From Chryseobacterium aureum (lineage in GTDB: Bacteria > Bacteroidota > Bacteroidia > Flavobacteriales > Weeksellaceae), in assembly GCF_003971235.1 (NCBI RefSeq), contig NZ_CP034661.1, positions 3,410,001 to 3,474,000 on the forward strand: a stretch of 64,000 bases of DNA. The letters are read 5' to 3'. Shown piece by piece: positions 26,901-33,481 of this stretch. The position numbers and the translations under genes were made by a program. A model generated the notes under the pieces. The model ran no database searches. It was given only the letters and a program-made list of their open reading frames with translations, and was not told where the DNA came from. Every line of letters begins with the position of its first letter. Position 1 is the first letter of the stretch.

Positions 26901-27016
26901 TCTGGGATTGTTCCAATGTGATTCAGTATCTTGAAGGATCAGGTATTAAAGAGCCTGTATTTGATAAAAAAATATTGGATTCCTATTTACAATATCTGGG
27001 AATTCCGGTTGAGTAG
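23909..27016 (+). CDS. One-module NRPS-like carboxylate/amino-acid reductase (A-T-R)
   Basis: This 1035-residue enzyme has three domains in order. The adenylation domain (about 40-530) shows YTSGSTGKPKG (192-202), FDISVWE (238), YYGPTEC (327), YRTGDL (414) and the catalytic Lys524 in LTSNGKTD. The carrier domain (about 545-620) has DIGGNSLL, with Ser581 for phosphopantetheine. The thioester-reductase domain (about 660-1035) has NADPH motif TGVTGFVG (669-676) and Tyr834/Lys838 (YVRSK). It would activate an acid, hold it as thioester and release an aldehyde or alcohol. The pocket code read by hand is D-I-W-F-F-A-Y-V-Y-K; I do not recognise its substrate. There is no condensation domain. A phosphopantetheinyl transferase must act in trans. 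An upstream in-frame ATG exists (23831), but the chosen ATG gives a normal N-terminus. Confidence 0.88.
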   Translation: MSNTIPSLDVPSSGSPILLSSEDREKLLNGFNRTGWDYHHEETLESLFRKQAILHPDKTAAVYQNQKITYRELDQKSNQVANLLLSQGIREGKYVPIWLDRSLEWIVAVLGVVKTGAAYVPIDPAYPVKRVEYILSDTSAEIIITRQILESHLSDTEKPKVFDLGSMENLNDLPTEYPEVTIHHNSLAYTIYTSGSTGKPKGVMVSHQAIQHLVTWHNHHFHVDQSSKLTLIAGLAFDISVWETWSALTSGATVFMAHDEDRTDPLALIDFYRKNQITHGFVPTVLVPSFISNSRNDNDLKLKYLFTAGEKLKPVLTSGLSYELIDYYGPTECTVYATFKKVKDADGKYVSSIGRPIANAKAYILNQNMELLPVGAVGELCIGGSILAKGYLNNEELTNTKFITNPFSQKEKLYRTGDLAKWKPDGEIEFLGRIDNQIKIRGFRVELGEIERTLIQQKGIREAFVIGKETEGSTQYLIAFIVVNPEAEKNISSIRNALKEELPGYMIPAQIIFIDKIPLTSNGKTDTKALKDLADQEAKELISNEPPTNETERIIVDVWSSALDRPVINITDHFFDIGGNSLLVATVAVALQRKLDIKVYLRDIYQYPVLQQLSEVLIARSRETREAIPAEDVEPYVELQKDVYLAPGTVFAGGFDPKQVENPAIIFLTGVTGFVGIHLLQELLDSTNADIYCLVRAQDEFYAMEKIDRCFKQYRIPQNQEQKPRIIPVIGDLALPSLGLSEETFTKLAKQTDLIYHSGSSVNFIEPYSYMKTPNVEGLREIIKLAGAERTKCLALLSTISVYSWGHLFTGKTVMFESDDIEQNLMSVSKDIGYVRSKWVMEAVADLAAKEGLPLITYRLGYAMCHSKTGASASYQWWSGLVKNCIEFKSYPALTELREGLITVDYMTKAMAHITKNKEAVGKKFNLIARPETNLTLEDFFGLMKKYYPFTLKDLPYKEWRKQWEDDSKNRLYPLTSLFRDNMHEGLSTVELYQNTYIWDCSNVIQYLEGSGIKEPVFDKKILDSYLQYLGIPVE

Positions 27017-27028
27017 AATTGGATGATT

Positions 27029-27062
27029 GAAAAGACCTAGGCAGATTCTGCCTGGGCTTTTC
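27029..27062 (+). terminator. Terminator of the NRPS-like gene
   Basis: A long hairpin (GAAAAG..CC.AGGCAGA pairing with TCTGCCTGGGCTTTTC, one bulge) followed by a run of Ts at 27064-27071. Confidence 0.8.
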
Positions 27063-27083
27063 ATTTTTTTTATTGAATAAATG

Positions 27084-27117
27084 CGTCAAGTTTTGTCGCA
27101 ATACAAAGTGATATTTG
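27084..27117 (+). promoter_or_regulatory. Promoter with shared element, copy 1
   Basis: CGTCAAGTTTTGTCG (27084-27098) is a near-palindrome, identical to 33379-33393. The -7-like box GATATTTG (27110-27117, one mismatch to TAnnTTTG) begins 14 nt after the TTTG, the same distance as in the other copy. The start codon of the small downstream gene is at 27179. Confidence 0.65.
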
Positions 27118-27178
27118 TACCAAAGTAATAGGAAAGTATTGCTTAGTTTTTAATGAACCGAAAACCAAAGAAAAATAA

Positions 27179-27469
27179 ATGAATACCGTTATTGTACTGT
27201 CTAAAGATTTTGCCGCTAATGAAAGTGCCGTGGTAGATCTCAAATCCTGTGGGTTGGTAAATCCGCTGAACGCTCTTACATTTCAAAATAAAACAGGGCA
27301 GTCTGCAAAGTTTCTTTGGCAGGGAGATATACTCTATAACAAAGAAAAGGGCGGATATTTTAAAGAAATTAATAATGATCTGGGAGTAAAAGTAAGCCAT
27401 TATGAAGGTTTTATAACCGTTACCAATGGAGGAGGAGAACAATATTTGGAAGGGGCTCTGAAACCATAA
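27179..27469 (+). CDS. Small protein of unknown function in the shared-promoter group
   Basis: The protein has 96 residues, no signal peptide or membrane segment, and alternating polar and hydrophobic stretches that suggest a small beta-rich fold (TVIVLSKDF, AKFLWQGDILYN, GVKVSHYEGFITVTNGGG). I do not recognise it. It is flanked by its own promoter (27084-27117) and a strong terminator (27496-27525), so it is a genuine single-gene unit. Its promoter shares an identical 15-bp element with the promoter of the large beta-helix protein gene at 33.5 kb, which suggests that the two are expressed together. Confidence 0.7.
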   Translation: MNTVIVLSKDFAANESAVVDLKSCGLVNPLNALTFQNKTGQSAKFLWQGDILYNKEKGGYFKEINNDLGVKVSHYEGFITVTNGGGEQYLEGALKP

Positions 27470-27495
27470 CCACACTCATATAATTTTACAATGAA

Positions 27496-27525
27496 AAAAG
27501 GTCAGGCAATAGTGCCTGACCTTTT
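27496..27525. terminator. Bidirectional terminator
   Basis: A perfect 13-bp stem AAAAGGTCAGGCA/TGCCTGACCTTTT with a 4-nt loop. It ends the small gene on the plus strand and originally the spondin-like gene on the minus strand. Confidence 0.9.
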
Positions 27526-27538
27526 CTTTATTTCAAGA

Positions 27539-27725
27539 TTAATTTACTGTTACTTTAATTATATTCTGAACAGCAGGAACAGGATAAAAACTTCCTACTT
27601 TGGAAATGACTTTATTTTCATTTTGTGGAGTTCCTCCAAATAATGCCTGATGGTTTCCGGCTCCGGGATATTGGTCAATCCCTGTTCCGGAATCAAATAA
27701 TGAGGTTTTTGAACTAATATCACCT
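27539..27725 (-). pseudogene. 3' fragment of the transposon-split spondin-N lipoprotein gene
   Basis: On the minus strand this continues the frame of the fragment at 32234-33273. Joined across the Tn3 element it reads ..DANIKGDISSKTSLFDSG.., matching the ..GNAITGDVSSSVRLWDNG.. segment in the first spondin-like domain of the same protein. It supplies the last 61 residues of the second domain and the natural stop. It has no start of its own and should not be expressed as a working protein. Confidence 0.88.
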
Positions 27726-27731
27726 TTAATA
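27726..27731. repeat. Target-site repeat TTAATA, left copy
   Basis: TTAATA lies directly outside the left end of the Tn3 element and is repeated at 32234-32239. Tn3 elements usually make 5-bp duplications, so one base may be chance or may belong to the target. Confidence 0.8.
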
Positions 27732-27772
27732 GGGTTCAACTGTACAAAAGTGCAAATTTCTTATCAAAAAAC
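27732..27772 (+). repeat. Left terminal inverted repeat of the Tn3 element
   Basis: Its first 33 bases match the reverse complement of the right end exactly; position 34 differs (C against T) and positions 35-41 match again. Confidence 0.9.
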
Positions 27773-27821
27773 GATTAACTTGTTTATTGCCAAAGTTTTA
27801 CTTTCTATTTTTCAAATTTCG

Positions 27822-30800
27822 CTATTCCATTTCAAAATCGAATAAATCTTCTGTACTAAATTCTAGGGCATCTTTAAGAGCTTCTGGCGAAAAGTCAAAG
27901 ATTCCATAAAAATTAAAGTGCTCCCATCTTACAGGAGAAGTGTTTTTGATGTGTTCAAAGAATTCTTTTCTGTTCTCCGGGGTGGTTTGTACTAATTTTT
28001 TACTCAGATACATGTAATTCCAACAGACAATCAGATTGTGAATGAGTGTTTTGCAGGTAGTTGCCTGTAGATGTTCCTGTTTGGATACATATTTTATTTC
28101 CCCATTGTTTCCATAAAATATACGTTTTGCCAGCTTATTGGCACTTTCTCCTTTATTTAATTGTTGCAAAACCATTTTTCTCAGGTTATGATCGTACATG
28201 TAGTCCAGCAAAAAATTTGTCCTCACCAGCCTCCCAAAATCCCGAAGGGCAAGGTATACAGGATTCTGTCGTGAATAGGAACTGAGCCTTTTGAATAGAA
28301 TGGATGCAGGAGTATGTCTTAGTTTTAGAGTTGCTACAATATGAAGAATTTTATCCCATTGCTGTTCTATATTTTGGGGGTTTATTTCTTTTACGTTAAA
28401 ATCATATTGCTCTAAATCAGGAACAATAATTCCTTCCATAGAAAACAGCTGATGGTCTTCAAACTTAGCAATTCTGGGAGCAAAATCAATCCCAAGAAAG
28501 TAAGTAATAGCGAATACCAATTCTGTATATCCGTGAGTATCTGTAGAGTGTATTTCGGTCTCAATGATTTCATTGTGTAAAAGCCCGTCTATCACATAAG
28601 TGGATTCTCTTTCCCCGGCACTGAATGCTGTAGCGTAGAACTGTCTATGCAAATTATCAATAAAACTGTACATCACAATGCCCTTGTCTTTGCCAAAATA
28701 TTTAAATGAGTAATTGGCATGGATAGAATCCGTTTTTATATAAAATTTTTGTCCATCGCTGGAGGTATGTACCTTCTGCTGTTCTTTTTTGAGGAGCTCT
28801 ACCAATTTTAGTTTTTCGGTATATTCTACCACCCTATCATTTGCCTTTCGGATGTTTTCCAGAGAGCAATACCAATTGGCAATAGTATCCAAAGCATTAG
28901 CGTTGATATTGGTGGTATTTTTAGCCATATTATCCAGTCCGATATTACAACCGTAAGCCATTACCACGGCAAATAGCTCCATATCAGAAGGTTTTTTCGG
29001 AATAGACCGATTTGACCAGTGTATGAAGGATTTGGTAAAGCCTACCCGTTGATTCACGGTATTCAAAACCTCCAATAAAGGGATACTATTTTCGGGAGGA
29101 AATGTTGATTTTGCCTGTTCCTTAATCTGTTTTTCTGCTTTACTCGCTGAAGGGGTTTCGAAACGAGGGCGGTTACCTTTTCTCCCTGCCTTTACATAAT
29201 GATTTTCGGGATTATTGATGCTGTCATAGGTTTTGTAGAAAGATTCTTGCAAGGAAAAAAGCAATTCAGATTCCACTTGTTTCCATGACACTTTTTCCGA
29301 TAATCCTACATCTTTCAAGATATCATACCTATTCTGTTCCCAATTTTCACGAATCAGATAGTGTTCAAAAGGTCGATGCTGGAAAGAATGAACAAGGCTG
29401 ACCTCTCCCGACTTAATACCCTTTACCAAGTGTCTGGTAAAAAGTATTTTGTACAATGCAGGTAAGGATTTTGCATTTTTCACATTCTTTTTTTCATCTT
29501 TTGTTAAAAATTTAGAACTGAAAGCATCTGATATATTTCCTGCTTCCTTTTTAAATTCCCGGTCTGCCTCCTGGAGAATTGGAATGGAAATTTCAAAATC
29601 GAGATTACGTATCAACTGGGATACTCTCTTTTGCAATTTATGAGAATGCTCCTCCAAGGCTTTATAAAAAATAGGCTCTTTCTTGATTTCCTTCTTTCGG
29701 ATTCTCCCGATAGGTTCAATAATTTCTACAAAATCAGATACCTGACGACTGAATACGAACTGTTCATAATATCGAATTTTCTCAGAAATTTTCATCGTAT
29801 CATCTTCTCTTACTTTGAGGAGTTCCGTTATATGAATAGCCATATCTTCGCTCGAGGTAAGGATGTGTTCCAAATCTTGCTCAATAGTACTTTGATTTTC
29901 CGAAAGAATCGTTTGGGCTACGTTACGGGCTGAGTTTTCGACTGCCTTGGAGGTACTGATAAGCGTTTCCATTAAAAGGTCTCCCAGAAAATAGTACTGG
30001 TACATGATAAAACAAAGCAGCATCAGGTATTTATTCTCCCTTCTCGATATTTGAAAAATCCTTGCTTTTATCACGAACTGAGCGTGGTACTCTATCGTTT
30101 CCATACTCAAATCCAACTGTAGGGCAAGGTTTTGAATCTGGAAGAATAAACTTTTAAAATAAAGATAGGCTTTCATGTTCTCTCGGATATCTCGAAGTCT
30201 TGCAGTTTCATTCGCATTTTTAAGTTTAGTAAGGGTGTAAATGAACGATTCTTCTTCTTTTTCCAATAGTCCGTCCAGCAGATCTTTTACAGGTTTCGTA
30301 ATCAAGTCTCTAATCGTCTCGGAATAATGACGGTTCAATTGTTTCACGGACTGCTGAATAAGAGAAGACAAAGCGTAATAGGTAGGAACTTCTATTTTGT
30401 GACTCCGAAGATATTCTGCTAAAATCCAAAATAAAATATCTGGTCTTTTCTGCTTTTTCAATAATCGGGTAGCTTCTGAAAAAAGTTGCTGCTTTTCCTT
30501 TTTACCAAAGGGAAGAATTCCAAAATATTTTAAAATCGCTTTTTGATGATGGTAAAAAGTAACGGAGCGATAACTTGACCAGTTTATATCGTTTATATTG
30601 AATTTATTCCACTTACAAATAACCTCAATATCTTCAGAATTAAAAGTGTCGACATAAAAGAATTTCCCCGAAGTTTTAAAATAGCCGTATTGGAGAGTAA
30701 ATCCCACAATGCTGGTTGGAGATTCTAATTTTCGGAGGGAACCTCGTAAAGAATCTGGAATTTCAAAAACCATTCTTCTTTCTACCAAACTGAACTTTGG

Positions 30801-30851
30801 AGGACGATCAAATTCCTTTTGTTGGCTTTTAGATAAAATTTCTGCTTTCAT
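27822..30851 (-). CDS. tnpA: Tn3-family transposase
   Basis: A full-length 1009-residue transposase of the Tn3 class. The N-terminal part (start about residue 9, SQQKEFDRPP..FSLVERRMVFEIP) matches the DUF4158-like DNA-binding region, and the C-terminal third is the DDE catalytic domain with SDGQKFYIKTDSIHANYS, IIETEIHSTDTHGYTEL and a late LRDFGRLVRTNFLLDYM segment. It cuts and joins the transposon ends to form a cointegrate that TnpR resolves. It is transcribed away from tnpR, with the res-like region between them. I see no stop or frameshift. Confidence 0.95.
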   Translation of the reverse strand: MKAEILSKSQQKEFDRPPKFSLVERRMVFEIPDSLRGSLRKLESPTSIVGFTLQYGYFKTSGKFFYVDTFNSEDIEVICKWNKFNINDINWSSYRSVTFYHHQKAILKYFGILPFGKKEKQQLFSEATRLLKKQKRPDILFWILAEYLRSHKIEVPTYYALSSLIQQSVKQLNRHYSETIRDLITKPVKDLLDGLLEKEEESFIYTLTKLKNANETARLRDIRENMKAYLYFKSLFFQIQNLALQLDLSMETIEYHAQFVIKARIFQISRRENKYLMLLCFIMYQYYFLGDLLMETLISTSKAVENSARNVAQTILSENQSTIEQDLEHILTSSEDMAIHITELLKVREDDTMKISEKIRYYEQFVFSRQVSDFVEIIEPIGRIRKKEIKKEPIFYKALEEHSHKLQKRVSQLIRNLDFEISIPILQEADREFKKEAGNISDAFSSKFLTKDEKKNVKNAKSLPALYKILFTRHLVKGIKSGEVSLVHSFQHRPFEHYLIRENWEQNRYDILKDVGLSEKVSWKQVESELLFSLQESFYKTYDSINNPENHYVKAGRKGNRPRFETPSASKAEKQIKEQAKSTFPPENSIPLLEVLNTVNQRVGFTKSFIHWSNRSIPKKPSDMELFAVVMAYGCNIGLDNMAKNTTNINANALDTIANWYCSLENIRKANDRVVEYTEKLKLVELLKKEQQKVHTSSDGQKFYIKTDSIHANYSFKYFGKDKGIVMYSFIDNLHRQFYATAFSAGERESTYVIDGLLHNEIIETEIHSTDTHGYTELVFAITYFLGIDFAPRIAKFEDHQLFSMEGIIVPDLEQYDFNVKEINPQNIEQQWDKILHIVATLKLRHTPASILFKRLSSYSRQNPVYLALRDFGRLVRTNFLLDYMYDHNLRKMVLQQLNKGESANKLAKRIFYGNNGEIKYVSKQEHLQATTCKTLIHNLIVCWNYMYLSKKLVQTTPENRKEFFEHIKNTSPVRWEHFNFYGIFDFSPEALKDALEFSTEDLFDFEME

Positions 30852-30872
30852 AATTGTGTGTCATTTTTCACT

Positions 30873-31002
30873 CTCATAAACGGACATTTATAAGATAATC
30901 TTATTTTGAGAAAGGAATAGAGAAAAAATCTAAAAAAAAATATTCTTAAAAATCTTTCTCAAAATTAATTTTCTAATGTAGTCTCTTTTTACGGATTATG
31001 AG
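30873..31002. other. Probable res site of the Tn3 element
   Basis: The tnpA-tnpR gap carries nested inverted repeats. ATTTTGAGAAAG (30903-30914) pairs perfectly with CTTTCTCAAAAT (30954-30965), and CTCATAAACGGA (30873-30884) is mirrored by TACGGATTATGAG (30990-31002). Resolvases bind such paired 12-bp arms, and the divergent tnpA and tnpR promoters must lie here too. Confidence 0.6.
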
Positions 31003-31023
31003 AATTTTTAACGAAATTGCAGT

Positions 31024-31590
31024 ATGAAAATAGGATATGCCAGAATATCGACTAAAGATCAAAATCTAGAGTTCCAAAAAGAGGCTCTGGAAAAGGCGGG
31101 TTGCGATAAAATATATGAAGATATTATCTCTGGAGCCAAACACGGACGTCCTGGATTAGATTTAGCTTTAGAAGTCTTGAGATCCGGTGATATTTTAACG
31201 GTTTGGAAATTAGATCGTCTCGGAAGAAGTGTAAAACAACTGGTTGATTTGGTAGGAGAGTTTGAAAAAAGAGGCATCCACTTGAACAGTATTACGGAAG
31301 GAATTGATACTTCAACTCCTTCAGGGAAGTTTTTCTTTCATATGATGGCAAGTTTAGCCGAAATGGAGAGATCTTTAATTATCGAGAGAACCAGAGCTGG
31401 TTTAGAAACTGCCCGAAGATTGGGTAAATTGAGTGGTAGAAAACCTAAAATGAATCCCGGTAAGATACAGGCTGCTAAAAAATTGTTGGAAAGCGGGATT
31501 TCTCCCAAAGAAGTAGCAAAAACACTGGAAATATCTGTGGCAACTCTTTACAGATGGATACCTGCGTCCGGGAAAATTTTTAATTCCTAA
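31024..31590 (+). CDS. tnpR: Tn3 resolvase (small serine recombinase)
   Basis: A 188-residue serine recombinase with catalytic Ser9 in GYARISTKDQN, followed by LEVLRSGDILTVWKLDRLGRS (active-site arginines), GIDTSTPSGKFFFHMMASLAEMER and a C-terminal helix-turn-helix (PKEVAKTLEISVATLYRWI). It resolves cointegrates at res. It is divergent from tnpA, the usual Tn3-subgroup layout. Length is normal for a resolvase or invertase. Confidence 0.95.
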   Translation: MKIGYARISTKDQNLEFQKEALEKAGCDKIYEDIISGAKHGRPGLDLALEVLRSGDILTVWKLDRLGRSVKQLVDLVGEFEKRGIHLNSITEGIDTSTPSGKFFFHMMASLAEMERSLIIERTRAGLETARRLGKLSGRKPKMNPGKIQAAKKLLESGISPKEVAKTLEISVATLYRWIPASGKIFNS

Positions 31591-31627
31591 GGGAAAAGAT
31601 AGAATTAATTTCAAAAACTGCAATAAA

Positions 31628-32116
31628 ATGGATATTATTCAATTTAAAATAACCTTGTTAGAGACAAATCCTCCTATTTGGAGAAGAGTACTGGTAGATA
31701 AAAATACTTCGTTTGAAAAATTTCATCATATTATCCAGGCGGTGATGGGATGGGAAAACTATCATCTCCACGAATTTAACATCGGTAAATCTAAAGCAAC
31801 CCTTGGAAGTTTCATTACAGATAAAAATCAGGGATTCGGATATGTTTACGACTTCGGGGATTATTGGGAACATGAAATACAAGCAGAAAAGTTTCTTACC
31901 AAAGATCCAAAAGTTATCTATCCCATATGCACTGAAGGAAAACTTAACTGCCCTCCGGAAGATTGTGGCGGAATTCCAGGATTCTACAATATGCTGGATA
32001 TTCTGAGCCAGAAAAGACATCCGGAGAAAAAGGAATATCAACAATGGCTGGGAGGAAAGTATGACCCTAAATTCTTTGATATAAACAAAGCCAACCTAAA
32101 TCTAAAGAGTTTATAA
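31628..32116 (+). CDS. Plasmid pRiA4b ORF-3-like protein (transposon passenger)
   Basis: This 162-residue protein is typical of the pRiA4b ORF-3 family: FKITLLETNPPIWRRVLV at the start, then HHIIQAVMGWENYHLHEF, YDFGDYWEHEI and a CPPEDCGGIPGFY cysteine segment. The molecular role of the family is unknown. It begins 37 nt after the resolvase stop and ends 76 nt before the right inverted repeat, so it belongs to the transposon. It is the only cargo. Confidence 0.88.
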   Translation: MDIIQFKITLLETNPPIWRRVLVDKNTSFEKFHHIIQAVMGWENYHLHEFNIGKSKATLGSFITDKNQGFGYVYDFGDYWEHEIQAEKFLTKDPKVIYPICTEGKLNCPPEDCGGIPGFYNMLDILSQKRHPEKKEYQQWLGGKYDPKFFDINKANLNLKSL

Positions 32117-32192
32117 TTTTTAAACCTAATATTCTTTGCAAATATTTTTTAAAAAAACAAAACACAAATAATTATTAATCAAAACTTTAACT

Positions 32193-32233
32193 GTTTTTTA
32201 ATAAGAAATTTGCACTTTTGTACAGTTGAACCC
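32193..32233 (-). repeat. Right terminal inverted repeat of the Tn3 element
   Basis: The partner of 27732-27772. The truncated spondin gene reads into this repeat and gains about 18 transposon-encoded residues before a stop at 32179. Confidence 0.9.
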
Positions 32234-33273
32234 TTAATATTGGCATCAATGCTTTGTTCATTAGCAAAGAACCAATCGTTAGAGAATCCAAACATTGTTG
32301 CATAGGCTATTTTATCACCCGGTTCAGCATTAAAGCTTGTTGTTACTTTATTTCCCGGTGCTACAGGAGCATTCCCTGCAACATATACGGCTTTTACGCC
32401 GGATAAAGATTTAAGGCTGTTTTGAAGCTTTGTAACATTTCCAAATTGTGCAATGTCTTTCAGACCCATCCCGCTGTCTGATTTACCCAGTTCGTAAATT
32501 GGATTTTTATCACCACGGTAAACCACAACTAATGCAGGAGAAAGACCTGTCATAATTCCTGTGCTGGCATTCAGTTTAGCCATCATCTTGCTGATATTCC
32601 CCATTTGGGCAATATCTGTAATTTCCGGATTGGATAAAGCGTTAGGGGTAAAGAATGGAGTGCTGTTCAGTAGCTGAGAACCATTATAGTTGGAAACGGC
32701 CCATACTCCCGGAGAAAAAGGAGTTTCGTTGGCTGTTCCGCCGGATGTATTGGTAATGGTGAGCGTAAATTCTGAAGTTACATCATTGTAAGCAAGATTA
32801 AGCTTCATAAGCTGTGAAGCATTTACATTGGAAACCTGCATGATGGGCTTGCTTTCTACCTGTCCCGTGGTGTCATCTTTACTTCCGTTGTCCCATAATC
32901 TTACGCTTGACGAAACATCTCCTGTAATCGCATTTCCATTGGCGTCAAACAGTTTGATGCCAGGCTGCTGAGAAGCAAAAAACCAGTCTTTTGAAGCACC
33001 GTACATCGTAGCAAACATTAGAGCCTGTGCTTTTCCTGCACTGAATTTTACAGAAACAGATTGTCCGGGCAAAATAATAGGAGGAGTTCCTGTTCCCTGA
33101 AAACTTCCGCTTTCTACGAAATCTTTAGGGGTTACCACATTTTCAAAAGAAATAGTCCTTTGAAAAGCCATATCCATCATCATGTCATCATTGGAATCGC
33201 TGCATGAAGTTAGGGAAAATGCAGCTAGAGTAGCGGCTGCTAAAACTGATGTTCTGAAAATAAACTTGTTCAT
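32234..33273 (-). pseudogene. Spondin-N-domain lipoprotein gene, 5' part, split by Tn3 insertion
   Basis: The encoded part has a lipoprotein signal peptide (LTSC, Cys24), a first spondin-N-like domain (about 38-185, with FSAGKAQALMFATMYGASKDW and a beta-strand ISFENVV) and most of a second (about 270-347: FNAEPGDKIAYATMFGFSNDW). The frame then enters the transposon end (TTAATA at 32234-32239 marks the junction). Removing the element and one TTAATA copy restores a 408-codon gene with the piece at 27539-27725. Spondin-N domains mediate extracellular adhesion or matrix contacts; here the protein would be lipid-anchored at the surface or in the periplasm. The truncated product may still fold its first domain. 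Confidence 0.85.
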
Positions 33274-33378
33274 AAAAGTAAATTTTTTATAGTTATAAAT
33301 GATATCTGTAACTATAGTCGGTTACTTTTTGAGATCCTGACAAAAATTATTTAAAAATAATTTTTATTATAAATCATA

Positions 33379-33412
33379 CGTCAAGTTTTGTCGTGGTGCA
33401 GGGCTATATTTG
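33379..33412 (+). promoter_or_regulatory. Promoter with shared element, copy 2
   Basis: CGTCAAGTTTTGTCG (33379-33393), identical to copy 1, is followed 14 nt after its TTTG by a perfect -7 box TATATTTG (33405-33412). The 15-mer is a near-palindrome (matching bases at 12 of 14 arm positions), as expected for a dimeric regulator. The downstream start codon is at 33482. Confidence 0.7.
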
Positions 33413-33481
33413 CCTCAAGACAAAAAGAAATATGGCCATATCAATTGTTGTCTGTAACCTAATTAACAAATTATTAACAAC

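Larger units (their letters stand above)
27732..32233. mobile_element. Tn3-family transposon, 4502 bp
   Basis: The element is bounded by inverted repeats of about 41 bp (27732-27772 and 32193-32233) that differ at one position, and both ends start GGGTTCAACTGTAC. It contains tnpA (minus), a res-like region, tnpR (plus) and one passenger gene for a pRiA4b ORF-3-like protein. It is flanked by the direct repeat TTAATA and splits a spondin-domain lipoprotein gene in a way that can be exactly reversed. All genes appear intact, so it may still be mobile. No resistance or metal genes are carried. Confidence 0.95.

Noticed and set aside
27539..27739. Small independent gene left of the Tn3 element
   Set aside because: Its apparent start lies within the transposon end; it is the severed 3' end of the spondin-like gene.
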